This document shows, in pieces, positions 9,410 through 17,740 of a stretch of 64,000 nt of DNA. The translations under genes were made by a program, and so were the position numbers. The notes below the pieces were generated by a model that saw only the letters and a list, made by a program, of their open reading frames with translations, was not told the DNA's origin and did not search any database. Within the stretch, counting starts at the first letter, position 1; every line of letters begins with the position of its first letter. Source of the DNA: Nesterenkonia sp. F (GTDB lineage Bacteria; Actinomycetota; Actinomycetes; Actinomycetales; Micrococcaceae). Where the stretch lies: the NCBI RefSeq assembly GCF_000220985.1, contig NZ_AFRW01000122.1, positions 1 to 64,000 on the forward strand. The letters run 5' to 3'.

Positions 9410-10141
9410 ATGCGCAGCGAACTCTTCGCAGAATCCAACTACGAGGTCGAGGCCCCCGGGACGTTCGTCCGGCAGAACTCGAAGATGATGAAGATCGAGC
9501 TCTCCCAGGGCAGCGTCAAGGCGCTGGCCGGGTCGATGGTCGCCTACCAGGGCGGCGTGCAGTTCGAGCACCAGGGCACCGGCGGCTTCGGCAAGTGGCT
9601 GAAGCAGAAGGTGACCGGTGAAGGGCTGCCGCTGATGCGCATCGGCGGCACCGGGGAGATCTTCCTGGCGAACAACGGCGCCGACGTGCACATCATCGAC
9701 CTGGAGGGCGAGTCGATCTCCATCAACGGTCAGAACATCCTGGCCTTCAGCGACACGCTGCAGGACGACATCCAGATGGTCCGCGGCGCCGGCATGGCCT
9801 CCGGCGGGCTGTTCAACACCACGCTGACCGGCCACGGGCAGGTCGCCATCTGCACCGACGGCCCGCCGCTGCTGCTGACCACCGGCGAGGCCGACACCTA
9901 CGTCGATCCCGACGCCGCCGTGTGCTGGTCGGCCGGGCTGAGCATCCAGGTCAAGGCCGACATCGGGATGAAGGCGCTGATCGGCCGCACCTCCGGCGAG
10001 GAGTTCCAGCTGGGCTTCGGCGGCCAGGGCTTCGTGATCGTCCAGCCCAGCGAGAACATGCGCTTCGGCGGTCCGCAGGACGGTGGGCAGGAGCCCGGTC
10101 AGGAGAGCCCGCTGGGCGGACTGGGCAACATCTTCCGCTGA
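9410..10141 (+). CDS. AIM24 / TIGR00266-family protein
   Basis: A 243-aa soluble beta-rich protein of the AIM24 family, once named for similarity to the TRAP RNA-binding fold; its biochemical role in bacteria is not established. Family features visible are MVAYQGGVQFE near the N-terminus, the glycine-rich middle and LSIQVKADIGMKALIGRTSGEEFQLGF-type ending, quoted here only in part (GMKALIGRTSGEEF). A Gly/Gln-rich tail follows. The longer upstream frame is rejected: ATG 9410 follows AGAGGGAGAAG. The gene converges with the phosphomannomutase gene with no base between the two stop codons. Confidence 0.8.
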   Translation: MRSELFAESNYEVEAPGTFVRQNSKMMKIELSQGSVKALAGSMVAYQGGVQFEHQGTGGFGKWLKQKVTGEGLPLMRIGGTGEIFLANNGADVHIIDLEGESISINGQNILAFSDTLQDDIQMVRGAGMASGGLFNTTLTGHGQVAICTDGPPLLLTTGEADTYVDPDAAVCWSAGLSIQVKADIGMKALIGRTSGEEFQLGFGGQGFVIVQPSENMRFGGPQDGGQEPGQESPLGGLGNIFR

Positions 10142-11557
10142 TCAGCCCTGTCGGACCAGCTCCAGGACCTCGTCGCGGATCTGCTCCATCGCCCGGGCGG
10201 TGTGGCCCTCGCCGTTGAACCGCAGGAACGGCTCGGTGTTCGACGGCCGCAGGTTGAACCACCAGGTGCCGTCGGCCGCGCGGACGGTGAGGCCGTCGAG
10301 CCGGGAGATCTCGACGTCGCGGTCGGCGAAGGCGGCCTCGACGCGTGCGGCGGCGGCCTGCTTGTCCTGCACCTGGGAGTTGATCTCTCCCGAGGCGACG
10401 TAGGGGCTGTACTCGGCGGCCAGCTCGGAGAGCGGCCGGGACTGCTCGCCGAGCGCGGCGAGGACGTGCATCGCCGCCAGCATGCCGGTGTCGGCGTTGA
10501 AGAACTCGCGGAAGTAGTAGTGCGCGGAGTGCTCGCCGCCGAAGATCGCCTGCTCGGCGGCCATCACGGCCTTGATGTAGGAGTGGCCCACGCGAGTCTC
10601 CACCGCTCGGCCGCCCTCGCGCTCGACCAGCTCGGGCACTGCGCGGGAGGTGATCAGATTGTGGATGATCGTCGGGGACTCCTCGCCCTCGGCACGGGCC
10701 CGGACGATCTCCCGGCGGGCGACCAGCGCGGTCACCGCCGACGGCGGGACCGGCTCGCCGCGCTCGTCGACGACGAAGCAGCGGTCGGCGTCGCCGTCGA
10801 AGGCCAGGCCGAGGTCGGCGCCGTGCTGGCGGACAGCGGTCTGCAGGTCGCGCAGGTTCTCCGGCTCCAGCGGGTTGGCCGGGTGGTTGGGGAAGGTGCC
10901 GTCGAGCTCGAAGAACAGCGGCACGATGCGCAGGGGCAGCGCCTCCAGGTGCTCGTCGCCGAGCACCGCCGGAGTGGTCAGCCCGGACATCCCGTTGGCG
11001 GCGTCGACGACGACGGTCAGCTCGCGGGAGCCGGAGAGGTCGACCAGGCTGCGCAGATAGCGGGCGTAGTCGGCCAGCAGCTCGGCCTGCTCGACCGGAC
11101 CGGGCCGGTCGACCTCCGGGATCTCTCCGCCCGCGTCGAGGCGGTCCAGGTGCGCCTGTGCGGCGTCGCGGATCTCGGTCAGCCCGGTCTCGGCGGAGAG
11201 CGGCACGGCCCCGGCCTTCGACATCTTCATCCCGTTGTACTCCGCCGGATTGTGGCTGGCGGTGAAGACCACGCCGGCGGCGTCGCGCTGGCCGGAGGCG
11301 AAGTAGAGCATGTCCGTCGAGATCCGGCCCAGCTGGGTGACATGCGCGCCGCGGGCCGCCGCCCCGGCGGTGAAGGCCTCGGCGAACTCCGCGGAGGAGG
11401 GGCGCATGTCGCCGCCGACCAGCACCTCGCGGCCGGCGAGGTCGAGGACGTCGACGAAGGCGGCGCCGACGGCGCGCACCGACTCGGCGGTGATGGTCTC
11501 GCCCACGAGCCCGCGGACGTCGTAGGCCTTGAAGGAGGATGACAGATCGATGCTCAC
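10142..11557 (-). CDS. manB: Phosphomannomutase/phosphoglucomutase
   Basis: It interconverts hexose 6- and 1-phosphates, supplying mannose 1-phosphate or glucose 1-phosphate for cell-envelope polysaccharides. The 471-aa protein has all alpha-D-phosphohexomutase blocks: KAYDVRG at the start, TASHNPAEYNGMK with the phosphorylated Ser at 101, the metal loop DGDADR, and the C-terminal RPSNTEPFLR phosphate-binding loop. The start is GTG 11557, preceded by GAAGG. The longer upstream frame lacks family similarity. Whether mannose or glucose phosphate is preferred cannot be decided. Confidence 0.92.
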   Translation of the reverse strand: MSIDLSSSFKAYDVRGLVGETITAESVRAVGAAFVDVLDLAGREVLVGGDMRPSSAEFAEAFTAGAAARGAHVTQLGRISTDMLYFASGQRDAAGVVFTASHNPAEYNGMKMSKAGAVPLSAETGLTEIRDAAQAHLDRLDAGGEIPEVDRPGPVEQAELLADYARYLRSLVDLSGSRELTVVVDAANGMSGLTTPAVLGDEHLEALPLRIVPLFFELDGTFPNHPANPLEPENLRDLQTAVRQHGADLGLAFDGDADRCFVVDERGEPVPPSAVTALVARREIVRARAEGEESPTIIHNLITSRAVPELVEREGGRAVETRVGHSYIKAVMAAEQAIFGGEHSAHYYFREFFNADTGMLAAMHVLAALGEQSRPLSELAAEYSPYVASGEINSQVQDKQAAAARVEAAFADRDVEISRLDGLTVRAADGTWWFNLRPSNTEPFLRFNGEGHTARAMEQIRDEVLELVRQG

Positions 11558-11659
11558 GCCTTCATCGTAAGTCAGGCGCGGGGCCGGTGCGGCGGCGGAC
11601 ACCCGGAGGCGGCTGTGACGGCGCAGACACCGTCGGGATGCGTGCCCTAGACTGGCCGC

Positions 11660-12688
11660 GTGGAAATCATCGGAGTGATCGTTCTGGCCGTCCTGCTGGT
11701 GCTCGGCGTGCGCGTGCTCCTGGCTCGTCAGGGGCAGCGGCTCAACCGGCGGATCGAGGACGCGGTGACCCCGAAGAACGCCCGCACCGCCGCGCTGGCG
11801 CTGACCGACGAGCAGCACCGCGAGGTCTACCGCGCCATCGCCGCCGACGACGGACGCCGTGCGCTCGCGACCTTCAAGCAGGCGACCGGCGCCGGAGTGC
11901 GGGACTGCATCATCGCGGTGCAGGCGCTGCACCGCTACCCGCAGCGGACTCCTTCCGAGCTGCGGCTGGAGGATGAGCTCGCGGGCGTCTCCGACGGTCC
12001 CGAGGTCCGCGAGGAGCTCGTCGAGGACGCCATCGACGAGGTGCGCGACCAGCCCGAGGACCAGGCGCCCGACGGATCAGGCGACCCGTCCGACGACGCC
12101 GGGACGGACGCCGAGACCACCGGGACCCGGAACCGGCGCCGCGATCAGGACGACGGCGACCCGGTGGCCGAGGCTGACCCCTACACCGGGCGCATCCTCG
12201 GCCCCAACGAGGCCGGCATCCCCGACATCCCCGGCGGAGAGCGGGAGGATGACGACGCCGCCGCGCCGGACGAGGACCGGACCGAGGCGGCCGCCGAGTC
12301 CGGCGCCGAGACGGCTGATCGCCCGGAGGCAGAGGTCGACTCCGGCGCCGCCGACGGCGAGACCGCCGATGATCCGGAGGTCGAGGAGAAGGCCCGTCGG
12401 CTGCTGGCCGAGTCGGAGTTCTCCCTGGACGAGGAGCTGACCGTTCCGGAGGAGTGGACTCGGCAGGACGCCCAGGAGGAGCCGGCCGGATTCCACCTGG
12501 AGGTCCAGCGCGAGGGCGAGAAGATCACCCTCTCCCACGAGGACCTCGAGCCGTGGGTCCATGACCAGCTCTACGCGCTGCTGCGTGACGACCACGTCAC
12601 CGAGGCGGCCCAGCTGCTCTCCGAGCACTCGCCGCTGACCGAGGATGAGGCGCACAAGTTCCTGGTGGTCTTCAAGAACCAGGGCTGA
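11660..12688 (+). CDS. Single-pass membrane protein with repeated helical domain, function unknown
   Basis: This is a 342-aa protein I do not recognise by name. Residues about 2-22 form one transmembrane helix. A first helical module follows (EQHREVYRAIAADDGRRALA through GVRDCIIAVQALH). A long, very acidic linker rich in Asp, Glu, Ala and Pro (about 100-260) comes next. The C-terminal module (VHDQLYALLRDDHVTEAAQL then DEAHKFLVVFK) resembles the first, suggesting an internal repeat. The GTG start lies 6 nt after a TAGACT -10 box (11648-11653) and has no Shine-Dalgarno sequence, so the mRNA is probably leaderless. Confidence 0.7.
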   Translation: MEIIGVIVLAVLLVLGVRVLLARQGQRLNRRIEDAVTPKNARTAALALTDEQHREVYRAIAADDGRRALATFKQATGAGVRDCIIAVQALHRYPQRTPSELRLEDELAGVSDGPEVREELVEDAIDEVRDQPEDQAPDGSGDPSDDAGTDAETTGTRNRRRDQDDGDPVAEADPYTGRILGPNEAGIPDIPGGEREDDDAAAPDEDRTEAAAESGAETADRPEAEVDSGAADGETADDPEVEEKARRLLAESEFSLDEELTVPEEWTRQDAQEEPAGFHLEVQREGEKITLSHEDLEPWVHDQLYALLRDDHVTEAAQLLSEHSPLTEDEAHKFLVVFKNQG

Positions 12689-12800
12689 ACGGGCCGCGAC
12701 TGACGGCCTGGACCGTGATCCCGAGCCGCGTCCGCGACCGTCCGACGGGCCGCGCCGCGCAGGGCGACCCGGCTGTCGCCGGCCGCCGTCGGACCGCCGA

Positions 12801-13748
12801 TCACTGCTGCGGAAGCTGCTCCTGCAGGTCCTCGAACTGCTGCTGCCAGTCCTCGGGCAGCTGGTCCAGCTGCTCACGGAGCTGATCGAGCTGCTCCTGG
12901 TCGATCTCGCCGTCCTCGAGCCGCTGCTCGAGCTCCTCGGAGAGCTCGCTCGGGAACTCGCTGGGCAGCTCCGAGGGCAGGTCGCTGGGGAACTCGGAGG
13001 GCAGATCGCTGGGGAGCTCGCTCGGCAGGTCCCCGGTGTCGCCCTGGTCGGTGTCCTGCTGATCCTGCGCGTCGTCGTCCTCGTCGAGGCCGAAGTCCTC
13101 CTCGATCTGCTGATAGTCGTCGAAGAACGTCATCATCGACGACGCGACCATGATCGTCATGACCAGCGCGATGATCGTGCCCAGGGCGCCGGTGATCACA
13201 CCGCCGATGCCCAGTCCGCGGCCGCGGCGCTTCACCGCGGCGATGATGCCGACGATGATCGCCGCCGGTCCGAGCAGCAGGCTGAGGAGCCCGACGAACG
13301 GGATGAACGAGAGCACCAGCGCGATGATGCCGAGCACCAGGGCGGTGACGCCCATGCCGGTGCGCTGCTGCGGCCCGCCGCCCCAGGCGGACGGACTCGG
13401 CTGGCCGGCGCCGGGCGGGTAGCTGCCGGGCGGTTGAGCGCCTCCGTAGCCGCCGCCATGGCCGCCGCCGTATGTGCCGGCCGCCTCCTGCGGGGGATGG
13501 CCGGTCTGGCTCGTCGCGCCCCAGCCGGCCTGCGGGTCGTGCGGGTCGTGCGGGGCCGGATAGGCCGGCCCGGGCCGGCCGGCGTCGGCGGAGGCGGGTC
13601 CCTGTGCGTCGGCTGGCGGCTGCGGTGCGGCGGGAGCGTCGGCGTCGCGGCCGCGGTCCGGCCGGGCGCTGGCGCCGAAGGTCTCCTCGCCGTCGTGCGG
13701 GTCCTCGGGGTGCTCCGGGTGCTGGCGTCCCTGCGGGGTGTCGGTCAT
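12801..13748 (-). CDS. DUF4190-type membrane protein with PSEL repeat tail
   Basis: This 315-aa protein has a Pro/Gly/Ala-rich disordered N-terminus (about 120 residues). Two hydrophobic segments follow (GMGVTALVLGIIALVLSFIP, then a second pair near GIGGVITGALGTIIALVM), as in DUF4190 proteins. The C-terminus is highly acidic, with seven four-residue P-S-(E/D)-(L/F) repeats, and ends in a Gln/Glu-rich helical stretch. The ATG follows AGGAGG. It is probably a membrane-anchored surface or scaffold protein; no function is known. Confidence 0.7.
   Translation of the reverse strand: MTDTPQGRQHPEHPEDPHDGEETFGASARPDRGRDADAPAAPQPPADAQGPASADAGRPGPAYPAPHDPHDPQAGWGATSQTGHPPQEAAGTYGGGHGGGYGGAQPPGSYPPGAGQPSPSAWGGGPQQRTGMGVTALVLGIIALVLSFIPFVGLLSLLLGPAAIIVGIIAAVKRRGRGLGIGGVITGALGTIIALVMTIMVASSMMTFFDDYQQIEEDFGLDEDDDAQDQQDTDQGDTGDLPSELPSDLPSEFPSDLPSELPSEFPSELSEELEQRLEDGEIDQEQLDQLREQLDQLPEDWQQQFEDLQEQLPQQ
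12943..13029 (-). repeat. Short tandem repeat coding PSEL/PSDL/PSEF units
   Basis: About seven 12-bp units encode P-S-(E/D)-(L/F) within the DUF4190-type gene. Copy number in such tracts often varies by slippage. Confidence 0.7.
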
Positions 13749-13842
13749 CGGGTCCTCCTGAGATCGGGCTCGTGCCGGGTTCTCGAGCGTCGACTCCAGT
13801 CTGCCAGCACCGACGGTCGCGGACCCGCGGTCCCCGCCCGGC

Positions 13843-14130
13843 TCAGAAGTCCCGCGCGGTCTCCGCGCCCCGCGCGCCGACCCTGACCAGGTGGATGCGG
13901 CGGGTCAGGCGGATCACCGGCCGGATGAGCAGCTGGATGCTGCCGATGAGGAACAGCCACGTCCCGGCGACGGTGGTGCTGGTGAAGAAGAACAACACGC
14001 TGCCGATGGTGAACCAGACGGCGATGAGGATGTCGTTGACGATGCTCAGGACCTCGTAGCGGCCCCGGATCACCAGTTCCTCATGGCCGATGTGCAGCGT
14101 CAGCGGCTGGGATGTCGCGCGATCGGTCAT
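13843..14130 (-). CDS. YrhK-like small membrane protein
   Basis: A 95-aa protein with two transmembrane helices and the phrase LVIRGRYEVLSIVNDILIAV, which resembles the YrhK domain; its function is unknown. ATG 14130 is preceded 6 nt upstream by TAGCCT on the same strand (14142-14137) with no Shine-Dalgarno, so it is probably translated from a leaderless mRNA. Confidence 0.65.
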   Translation of the reverse strand: MTDRATSQPLTLHIGHEELVIRGRYEVLSIVNDILIAVWFTIGSVLFFFTSTTVAGTWLFLIGSIQLLIRPVIRLTRRIHLVRVGARGAETARDF

Positions 14131-14211
14131 ACGGCCAGGCTAGCCGCGCGTTGCCGAGACGGGGAGGGGCGGGACCGGCTGATGGGGCGGAACCCGGTCC
14201 GCCGCGCCGTC

Positions 14212-14273
14212 TGCACACCTGATGTGCCACGGCGGTGGTCTCTGCGGCCGGTCTCCGTCACACCAGGTGTGCA
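14212..14273. repeat. Spaced perfect inverted repeat downstream of tRNA-Ser
   Basis: TGCACACCTG (14212-14221) and CAGGTGTGCA (14264-14273) are perfect inverted copies 42 bp apart, in a gene-free stretch between tRNA-Ser and the YrhK-like gene. It could be a long-loop hairpin or two operator half-sites; I cannot tell which. Confidence 0.45.
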
Positions 14274-14307
14274 ACGGGAGGCGGGCCGGACAGGGGGCCA
14301 CGCCGCA

Positions 14308-14339
14308 GTGCCGGGCCGCCTGTCGGGGCGACCCGGCAC
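14308..14339 (-). terminator. Hairpin after tRNA-Ser
   Basis: GTGCCGGG (14308-14315) pairs with CCCGGCAC (14332-14339) about 10 bp past the tRNA 3' end. It is a likely processing or termination hairpin for the minus-strand tRNA transcript, without a T run. Confidence 0.45.
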
Positions 14340-14348
14340 GTCACAGAG

Positions 14349-14436
14349 CGGAGCGCGTGGGATTCGAACCCACGGGACGGGGTCGCCGCCCACCGGTTTT
14401 CAAGACCGGCTCCTTCGGCCGCTCGGACAGCGCTCC
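14349..14436 (-). tRNA. tRNA-Ser (anticodon UGA)
   Basis: The minus strand folds as an 88-nt class II tRNA. The acceptor stem is GGAGCGC/GCGCTCC with discriminator G, the anticodon loop is CTTGAAA with anticodon TGA, a long variable arm is present, and the T loop is GGTTCGAATCC. CCA is not encoded. Confidence 0.95.
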
Positions 14437-14562
14437 TGGGCAGAGCTTCGGGCTGTGACCACGGCCGCTGAGCGTGCCGCGCAGATGTGAAACTCTGGGG
14501 GAAGACTATACGGGAGACCGCGTCCCGGCATCGAGTCCGGGCCGGAGTGGAGGAGCGTGAGC

Positions 14563-15549
14563 ATGCGAGCTGTCGAGTACGCCGAGGCCGGTGGGCCCGA
14601 AGTGATCCGCCTCGCCGAGGTCGAGGACCCGGTCCCCGCCGCCGGCGAGCTGCTGATCGAGGTCGCCGCCGCGGGGCTGAACCGCGCCGACCTCGCCCAG
14701 CGCGAGGGGAACTACCCGCCGCCGGCCGGCGCCTCTCTCATCCCCGGCCTCGAAGTCTCCGGCACAGTGGTCTCCGTCGGAGCGGGCAGCTCCGGTGCGG
14801 TCGGCGAGATGGTCGGCCAGCAGGTCGTCGCGCTGCTGGCCGGCGGCGGCTACGCCGAGAAGGTCGTCGTCGACGCCCGCCATGTGCTGCCGGTGCCCGA
14901 CGGCGTGGACCTGGTCGACGCCGCCGGACTGATCGAGGTCGCCGCCACCGTGTACTCCACGCTGCGCGAGGAGGCCGGCGTCCGGCCCGGCGACACCGCC
15001 CTGATCCACGGCGGCACCGGCGGCATCGGCAGCTTCGCGCTGCAGTTCCTCCACGCGCTGGGCGTCACCGTGATCACCACTGTCGGCGGAGCGGATAAGG
15101 CCGAGGCGGCGAGGGCCCTGGGCGCCGACCACGTCATCGACCACCGGGCCGAGGACTTCGCCGCACGCATCGGCGAGCTCACCGGCGGCCGCGGCGTCGA
15201 CGTCATCCTCGACCTCATCGGGGCGAAATACCTGGAGAAGAACCTGACCAGCCTCGCCGTCGACGGCCGGCTGGTGATCATCGGACTGCAGGGCGGACGC
15301 CGCGCCGAGGCCGACCTGGGTCTGATGCTGGGACGCCGGCTGCGGATCATCGCCGCGACGCTGCGCTCCCGCGACGCCGGGACCAAGGCGCGCTTCGTCG
15401 CCGGCGTCGGCGAGGAGGTCTGGCCGCTGATCGAGTCCGGCGAGGTCCGCGTGCAGACCGATGCGGTCTTCTCCGTCGACGACGCCGCCGCGGCCCACCG
15501 TCATCTGGAGTCGGGCGGCCACCTGGGCAAGGTGCTGCTGCGCTTCTGA
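14563..15549 (+). CDS. NAD(P)H:quinone oxidoreductase, zinc-free MDR family
   Basis: A 328-aa medium-chain reductase of the quinone oxidoreductase/PIG3 type that probably reduces quinones or enals with NADPH. It has the N-terminal GroES-like part with GLNRADLAQREGNYPPP, the dinucleotide motif HGGTGGIGSFALQ at about 150, and HVIDHRAEDF. The catalytic-zinc ligands of alcohol dehydrogenases are absent. GTG 14557 is only one base from GGAGGAG, so ATG 14563, seven bases downstream of AGGAG, is preferred. The physiological substrate is unknown. Confidence 0.88.
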   Translation: MRAVEYAEAGGPEVIRLAEVEDPVPAAGELLIEVAAAGLNRADLAQREGNYPPPAGASLIPGLEVSGTVVSVGAGSSGAVGEMVGQQVVALLAGGGYAEKVVVDARHVLPVPDGVDLVDAAGLIEVAATVYSTLREEAGVRPGDTALIHGGTGGIGSFALQFLHALGVTVITTVGGADKAEAARALGADHVIDHRAEDFAARIGELTGGRGVDVILDLIGAKYLEKNLTSLAVDGRLVIIGLQGGRRAEADLGLMLGRRLRIIAATLRSRDAGTKARFVAGVGEEVWPLIESGEVRVQTDAVFSVDDAAAAHRHLESGGHLGKVLLRF

Positions 15550-15591
15550 GTGCCGAGACGGCGAGGCACCGGCCGATCGAGGCGGCTCGGA

Positions 15592-15597
15592 TAGACT
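15592..15597 (+). promoter_or_regulatory. Probable -10 box TAGACT
   Basis: TAGACT lies 56 bp before the start of the next gene and matches the -10 form repeated through this window. Here a leader with a GGAGGT ribosome-binding site follows. Confidence 0.5.
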
Positions 15598-15653
15598 CGT
15601 CGCGTCGCCGAGCCTCGGCGTCGCCCGCGGAACGATCCACAGCTGGAGGTGGG

Positions 15654-16085
15654 ATGAAGCTGCTGTCTCGGCGCCGTCAGGCGCGCCGGCTGGAGAAGGA
15701 GCTCGGCCGCGGGCTCTGGCGCCAGGCCCACGACCGCTTCGTGCGCGGCCTCGATCGGTACCACCAGATCGTCGAGGGCGTCGACGACGACGCAGCGCAC
15801 AACGAGCTGGTCCGTCTCGGCGACGAGCTCGCGGAGGCCCTGCCGACCCTGCGTGCATGCTGCGCCACCGCCCAGCGTCGCTGGCCGGCCGCCGAGATGC
15901 GCATCCCCGGCGGTGCGGCGCAGCTGCACTCTGAGCTCTCTCGGGCGGCGAACCATCTGGCCACCACGGCTGAAGCCGCGGCCATGGTCCGGCTGGGCAG
16001 CGCCGAGGTCGTCGCCGTGCGACGTCGTGCCGACCGGGTGCTCGAATGTGTGGAGCAGGCCCGCGAGCTCACCGCCGAGGCCTGA
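15654..16085 (+). CDS. Small helical cytoplasmic protein, unknown function
   Basis: A 143-aa, Arg/Ala/Glu-rich protein predicted to be almost wholly alpha-helical, without membrane segments or recognised domain. It begins MKLLSRRRQARRLEKELGRG. A GGAGGTGGG ribosome-binding site precedes ATG 15654, and a TAGACT -10 box lies upstream, so it is a real gene. It converges with the next gene with 38 bp between them. Confidence 0.6.
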   Translation: MKLLSRRRQARRLEKELGRGLWRQAHDRFVRGLDRYHQIVEGVDDDAAHNELVRLGDELAEALPTLRACCATAQRRWPAAEMRIPGGAAQLHSELSRAANHLATTAEAAAMVRLGSAEVVAVRRRADRVLECVEQARELTAEA

Positions 16086-16123
16086 AGATCAAGGGGTGTC
16101 CGGACTCCCGCCGACCCTGCCGC

Positions 16124-16450
16124 TCAGCTGCGACGATGCCCCGCCCTGCTGAACCGGATCGCGACCAGCGGCGTCCACACGGCGCCGAGGAGCACCGAGC
16201 CGAAGATGGCGGCGATCAGGAACCACGCCGCGGTGAAGGGCCATTGCGGGCCGTCGGCGTCCAGGGACGAGACGTTGTAGCCGAGAATCTGTCCGAAGAT
16301 GGTCAGGTAGGCCATCAGGATCACCAGTGCGGCGAACGCTCCCGCAGTGACGAGGAACGGCAGGTACTGCAGGAACTGTTGGCCGCGGGTCGGCGGCCGC
16401 GGATTCCGAGAGGCCCCGAATTCCGGCGTCGAGGGCGGTCCGGCCGTCAT
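16124..16450 (-). CDS. Small two-helix membrane protein
   Basis: A 108-aa protein with a disordered Pro-rich N-terminus (about 25 residues) and two transmembrane helices (LPFLVTAGAFAALVILMAYL and WFLIAAIFGSVLLGAVWTPL). ATG 16450 is preceded by AGGAGG. No family is recognised. Confidence 0.65.
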   Translation of the reverse strand: MTAGPPSTPEFGASRNPRPPTRGQQFLQYLPFLVTAGAFAALVILMAYLTIFGQILGYNVSSLDADGPQWPFTAAWFLIAAIFGSVLLGAVWTPLVAIRFSRAGHRRS

Positions 16451-16548
16451 CGCAGCCTCCTGCGCATCGGGTTTGCACGGTCACGGTCCACGCTAGGAGC
16501 TGTCGGCGGCGCTGAGAATCCTGGGGCGGCCCGCGGTCAGTGCCGCGG

Positions 16549-16989
16549 TCAGTGCCGCGGGATGAGCCCGGCGCGCTCGCGGGCGAGATCGACCATCGAG
16601 ACCCGGTCCAGCGCCTCGACCTCGTCAGGCGTGTGCCAGCCGACGTCGTCGGTGGAGCCGTCCTGCTCGATCTGCAGCGAGCCGCCGACGATGCGGGCGG
16701 TGTAGATGATGCGCAGCGCCTGCAGCGGGACGCCCTCGCGGGCCGGGTCTCCGCGGCGGTCACCGGGGATGACCTGCGAGTCGACGGCCAGCACGCCGGT
16801 CAGCTCGACGTCGTAGCCGGTCTCCTCTCGGACTTCGCGGACTGCGGCGTCGTCAGGATGCTCGCCGGGCTCGACGCCGCCGCCCGGCAGCGTCCATCCG
16901 CCGCCCAGGGTCTCGTGGTGCCAGTGGGGCAGCAGCATCCGTCCGGCGTCGTCGGTGATGACCGCGTAGGCGGCAGGTCTGATGTCCAC
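16549..16989 (-). CDS. Nudix hydrolase
   Basis: A 146-aa Nudix hydrolase of undetermined substrate, probably cleaving a nucleoside diphosphate derivative. The Nudix box runs GGGVEPGEHPDDAAVREV then REETGYD, with every Glu of the GX5EX7REUXEEXGU pattern. The start is GTG 16989, which lies 7 nt after TACAGT (17002-16997) without a Shine-Dalgarno, so it is probably leaderless. The stop lies within a 12-bp tandem duplication that repeats the stop context. It diverges from the pentapeptide gene with only 37 bp between start codons. Confidence 0.88.
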   Translation of the reverse strand: MDIRPAAYAVITDDAGRMLLPHWHHETLGGGWTLPGGGVEPGEHPDDAAVREVREETGYDVELTGVLAVDSQVIPGDRRGDPAREGVPLQALRIIYTARIVGGSLQIEQDGSTDDVGWHTPDEVEALDRVSMVDLARERAGLIPRH

Positions 16990-17026
16990 GCCGGGCACTG
17001 TAGCACCGGGCGGTAGGCTCGCGGTC
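16990..17026. promoter_or_regulatory. Compact divergent promoter for two leaderless genes
   Basis: The 37 bp between the Nudix GTG and the pentapeptide ATG hold two outward -10 boxes, TACAGT (minus, 17002-16997) and TAGGCT (plus, 17014-17019). Each is 7 nt from its start codon. Only 11 bp separate the boxes, so each -35 region would fall on the other promoter or inside the opposite gene. Confidence 0.55.
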
Positions 17027-17698
17027 ATGAGCTCGGCAGCGCACGACGACACTCCCGCACCGCCGCAGATCGACCTGGTCGAACCGCGTGAGCTGGCTGT
17101 CGGTGACGTCGACCAGCTCGCCCGTCTCGGCCAGGCCGAGGGGCTGCGCTTCGCCGGCGGGACGCTGGCCGACGTCGATCTGGCCGGTGGCAGCATCGTG
17201 GAGTGCCGCCTCGACGGAGTGACGTTCGACGGCGTCGACCTCACCGGCGCGACGGTGGCCGAGTCGGTGATCACCGGGCTGGGCGCGGCGCATCTCGACG
17301 CCCGCCGCACCACCTGGCGGGACGTGGAGATCGCGGATAGCCGGATCGGCGCGGCCGAGCTCTACGACGCCGGACTCGACGGGGTGCGGATCAGCACGAG
17401 CAAGCTGGATCTGGTCAATCTGCGCGGTGCCCGGATCGCCGACGTCGACCTCGTCGACACTCATCTTGTCGAGCTCGATCTGGGCGGAGCCGAGGTGACG
17501 CGTCTGCGGCTGCGCGGATGCCGGGTGGACACGCTGGATCTGACCGACGCGCGGCTGGCCGACGTCGACCTGCGCGGTGCGCGGCTGAGCCGGATCGTCG
17601 GGCTGGACCGGATCGGCGGGGCGGTGATCAGCCCCGAGCAGCTGGTCGAGCTCGCCGGGTCCTTCGCCGCGCAGCTGGGCGTGCGCGTGGTGGAGTGA
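17027..17698 (+). CDS. Pentapeptide-repeat protein
   Basis: A 223-aa protein whose body consists of A(D/N)LXX-like pentapeptides: TLADVDLAGG, TFDGVDLTGATV, NLRGARIADVDL, and LTDARLADVDLRGARL. It should form a right-handed quadrilateral beta-helix. Relatives such as MfpA/Qnr mimic DNA and bind gyrase, but most have no known role. The ATG follows TAGGCT by 7 nt with no Shine-Dalgarno (probably leaderless). It shares its promoter region with the Nudix gene. Confidence 0.85.
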   Translation: MSSAAHDDTPAPPQIDLVEPRELAVGDVDQLARLGQAEGLRFAGGTLADVDLAGGSIVECRLDGVTFDGVDLTGATVAESVITGLGAAHLDARRTTWRDVEIADSRIGAAELYDAGLDGVRISTSKLDLVNLRGARIADVDLVDTHLVELDLGGAEVTRLRLRGCRVDTLDLTDARLADVDLRGARLSRIVGLDRIGGAVISPEQLVELAGSFAAQLGVRVVE

Positions 17699-17740
17699 GG
17701 CGCGCGTCCACGGTCAGCGCACTTGTCGCTCGCCTGCCGG

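Noticed and set aside
12943-13029. Repeated 12-bp units considered as a CRISPR-like array
   Set aside because: The units are contiguous, code P-S-E/D-L/F in frame inside a gene and have no spacers.
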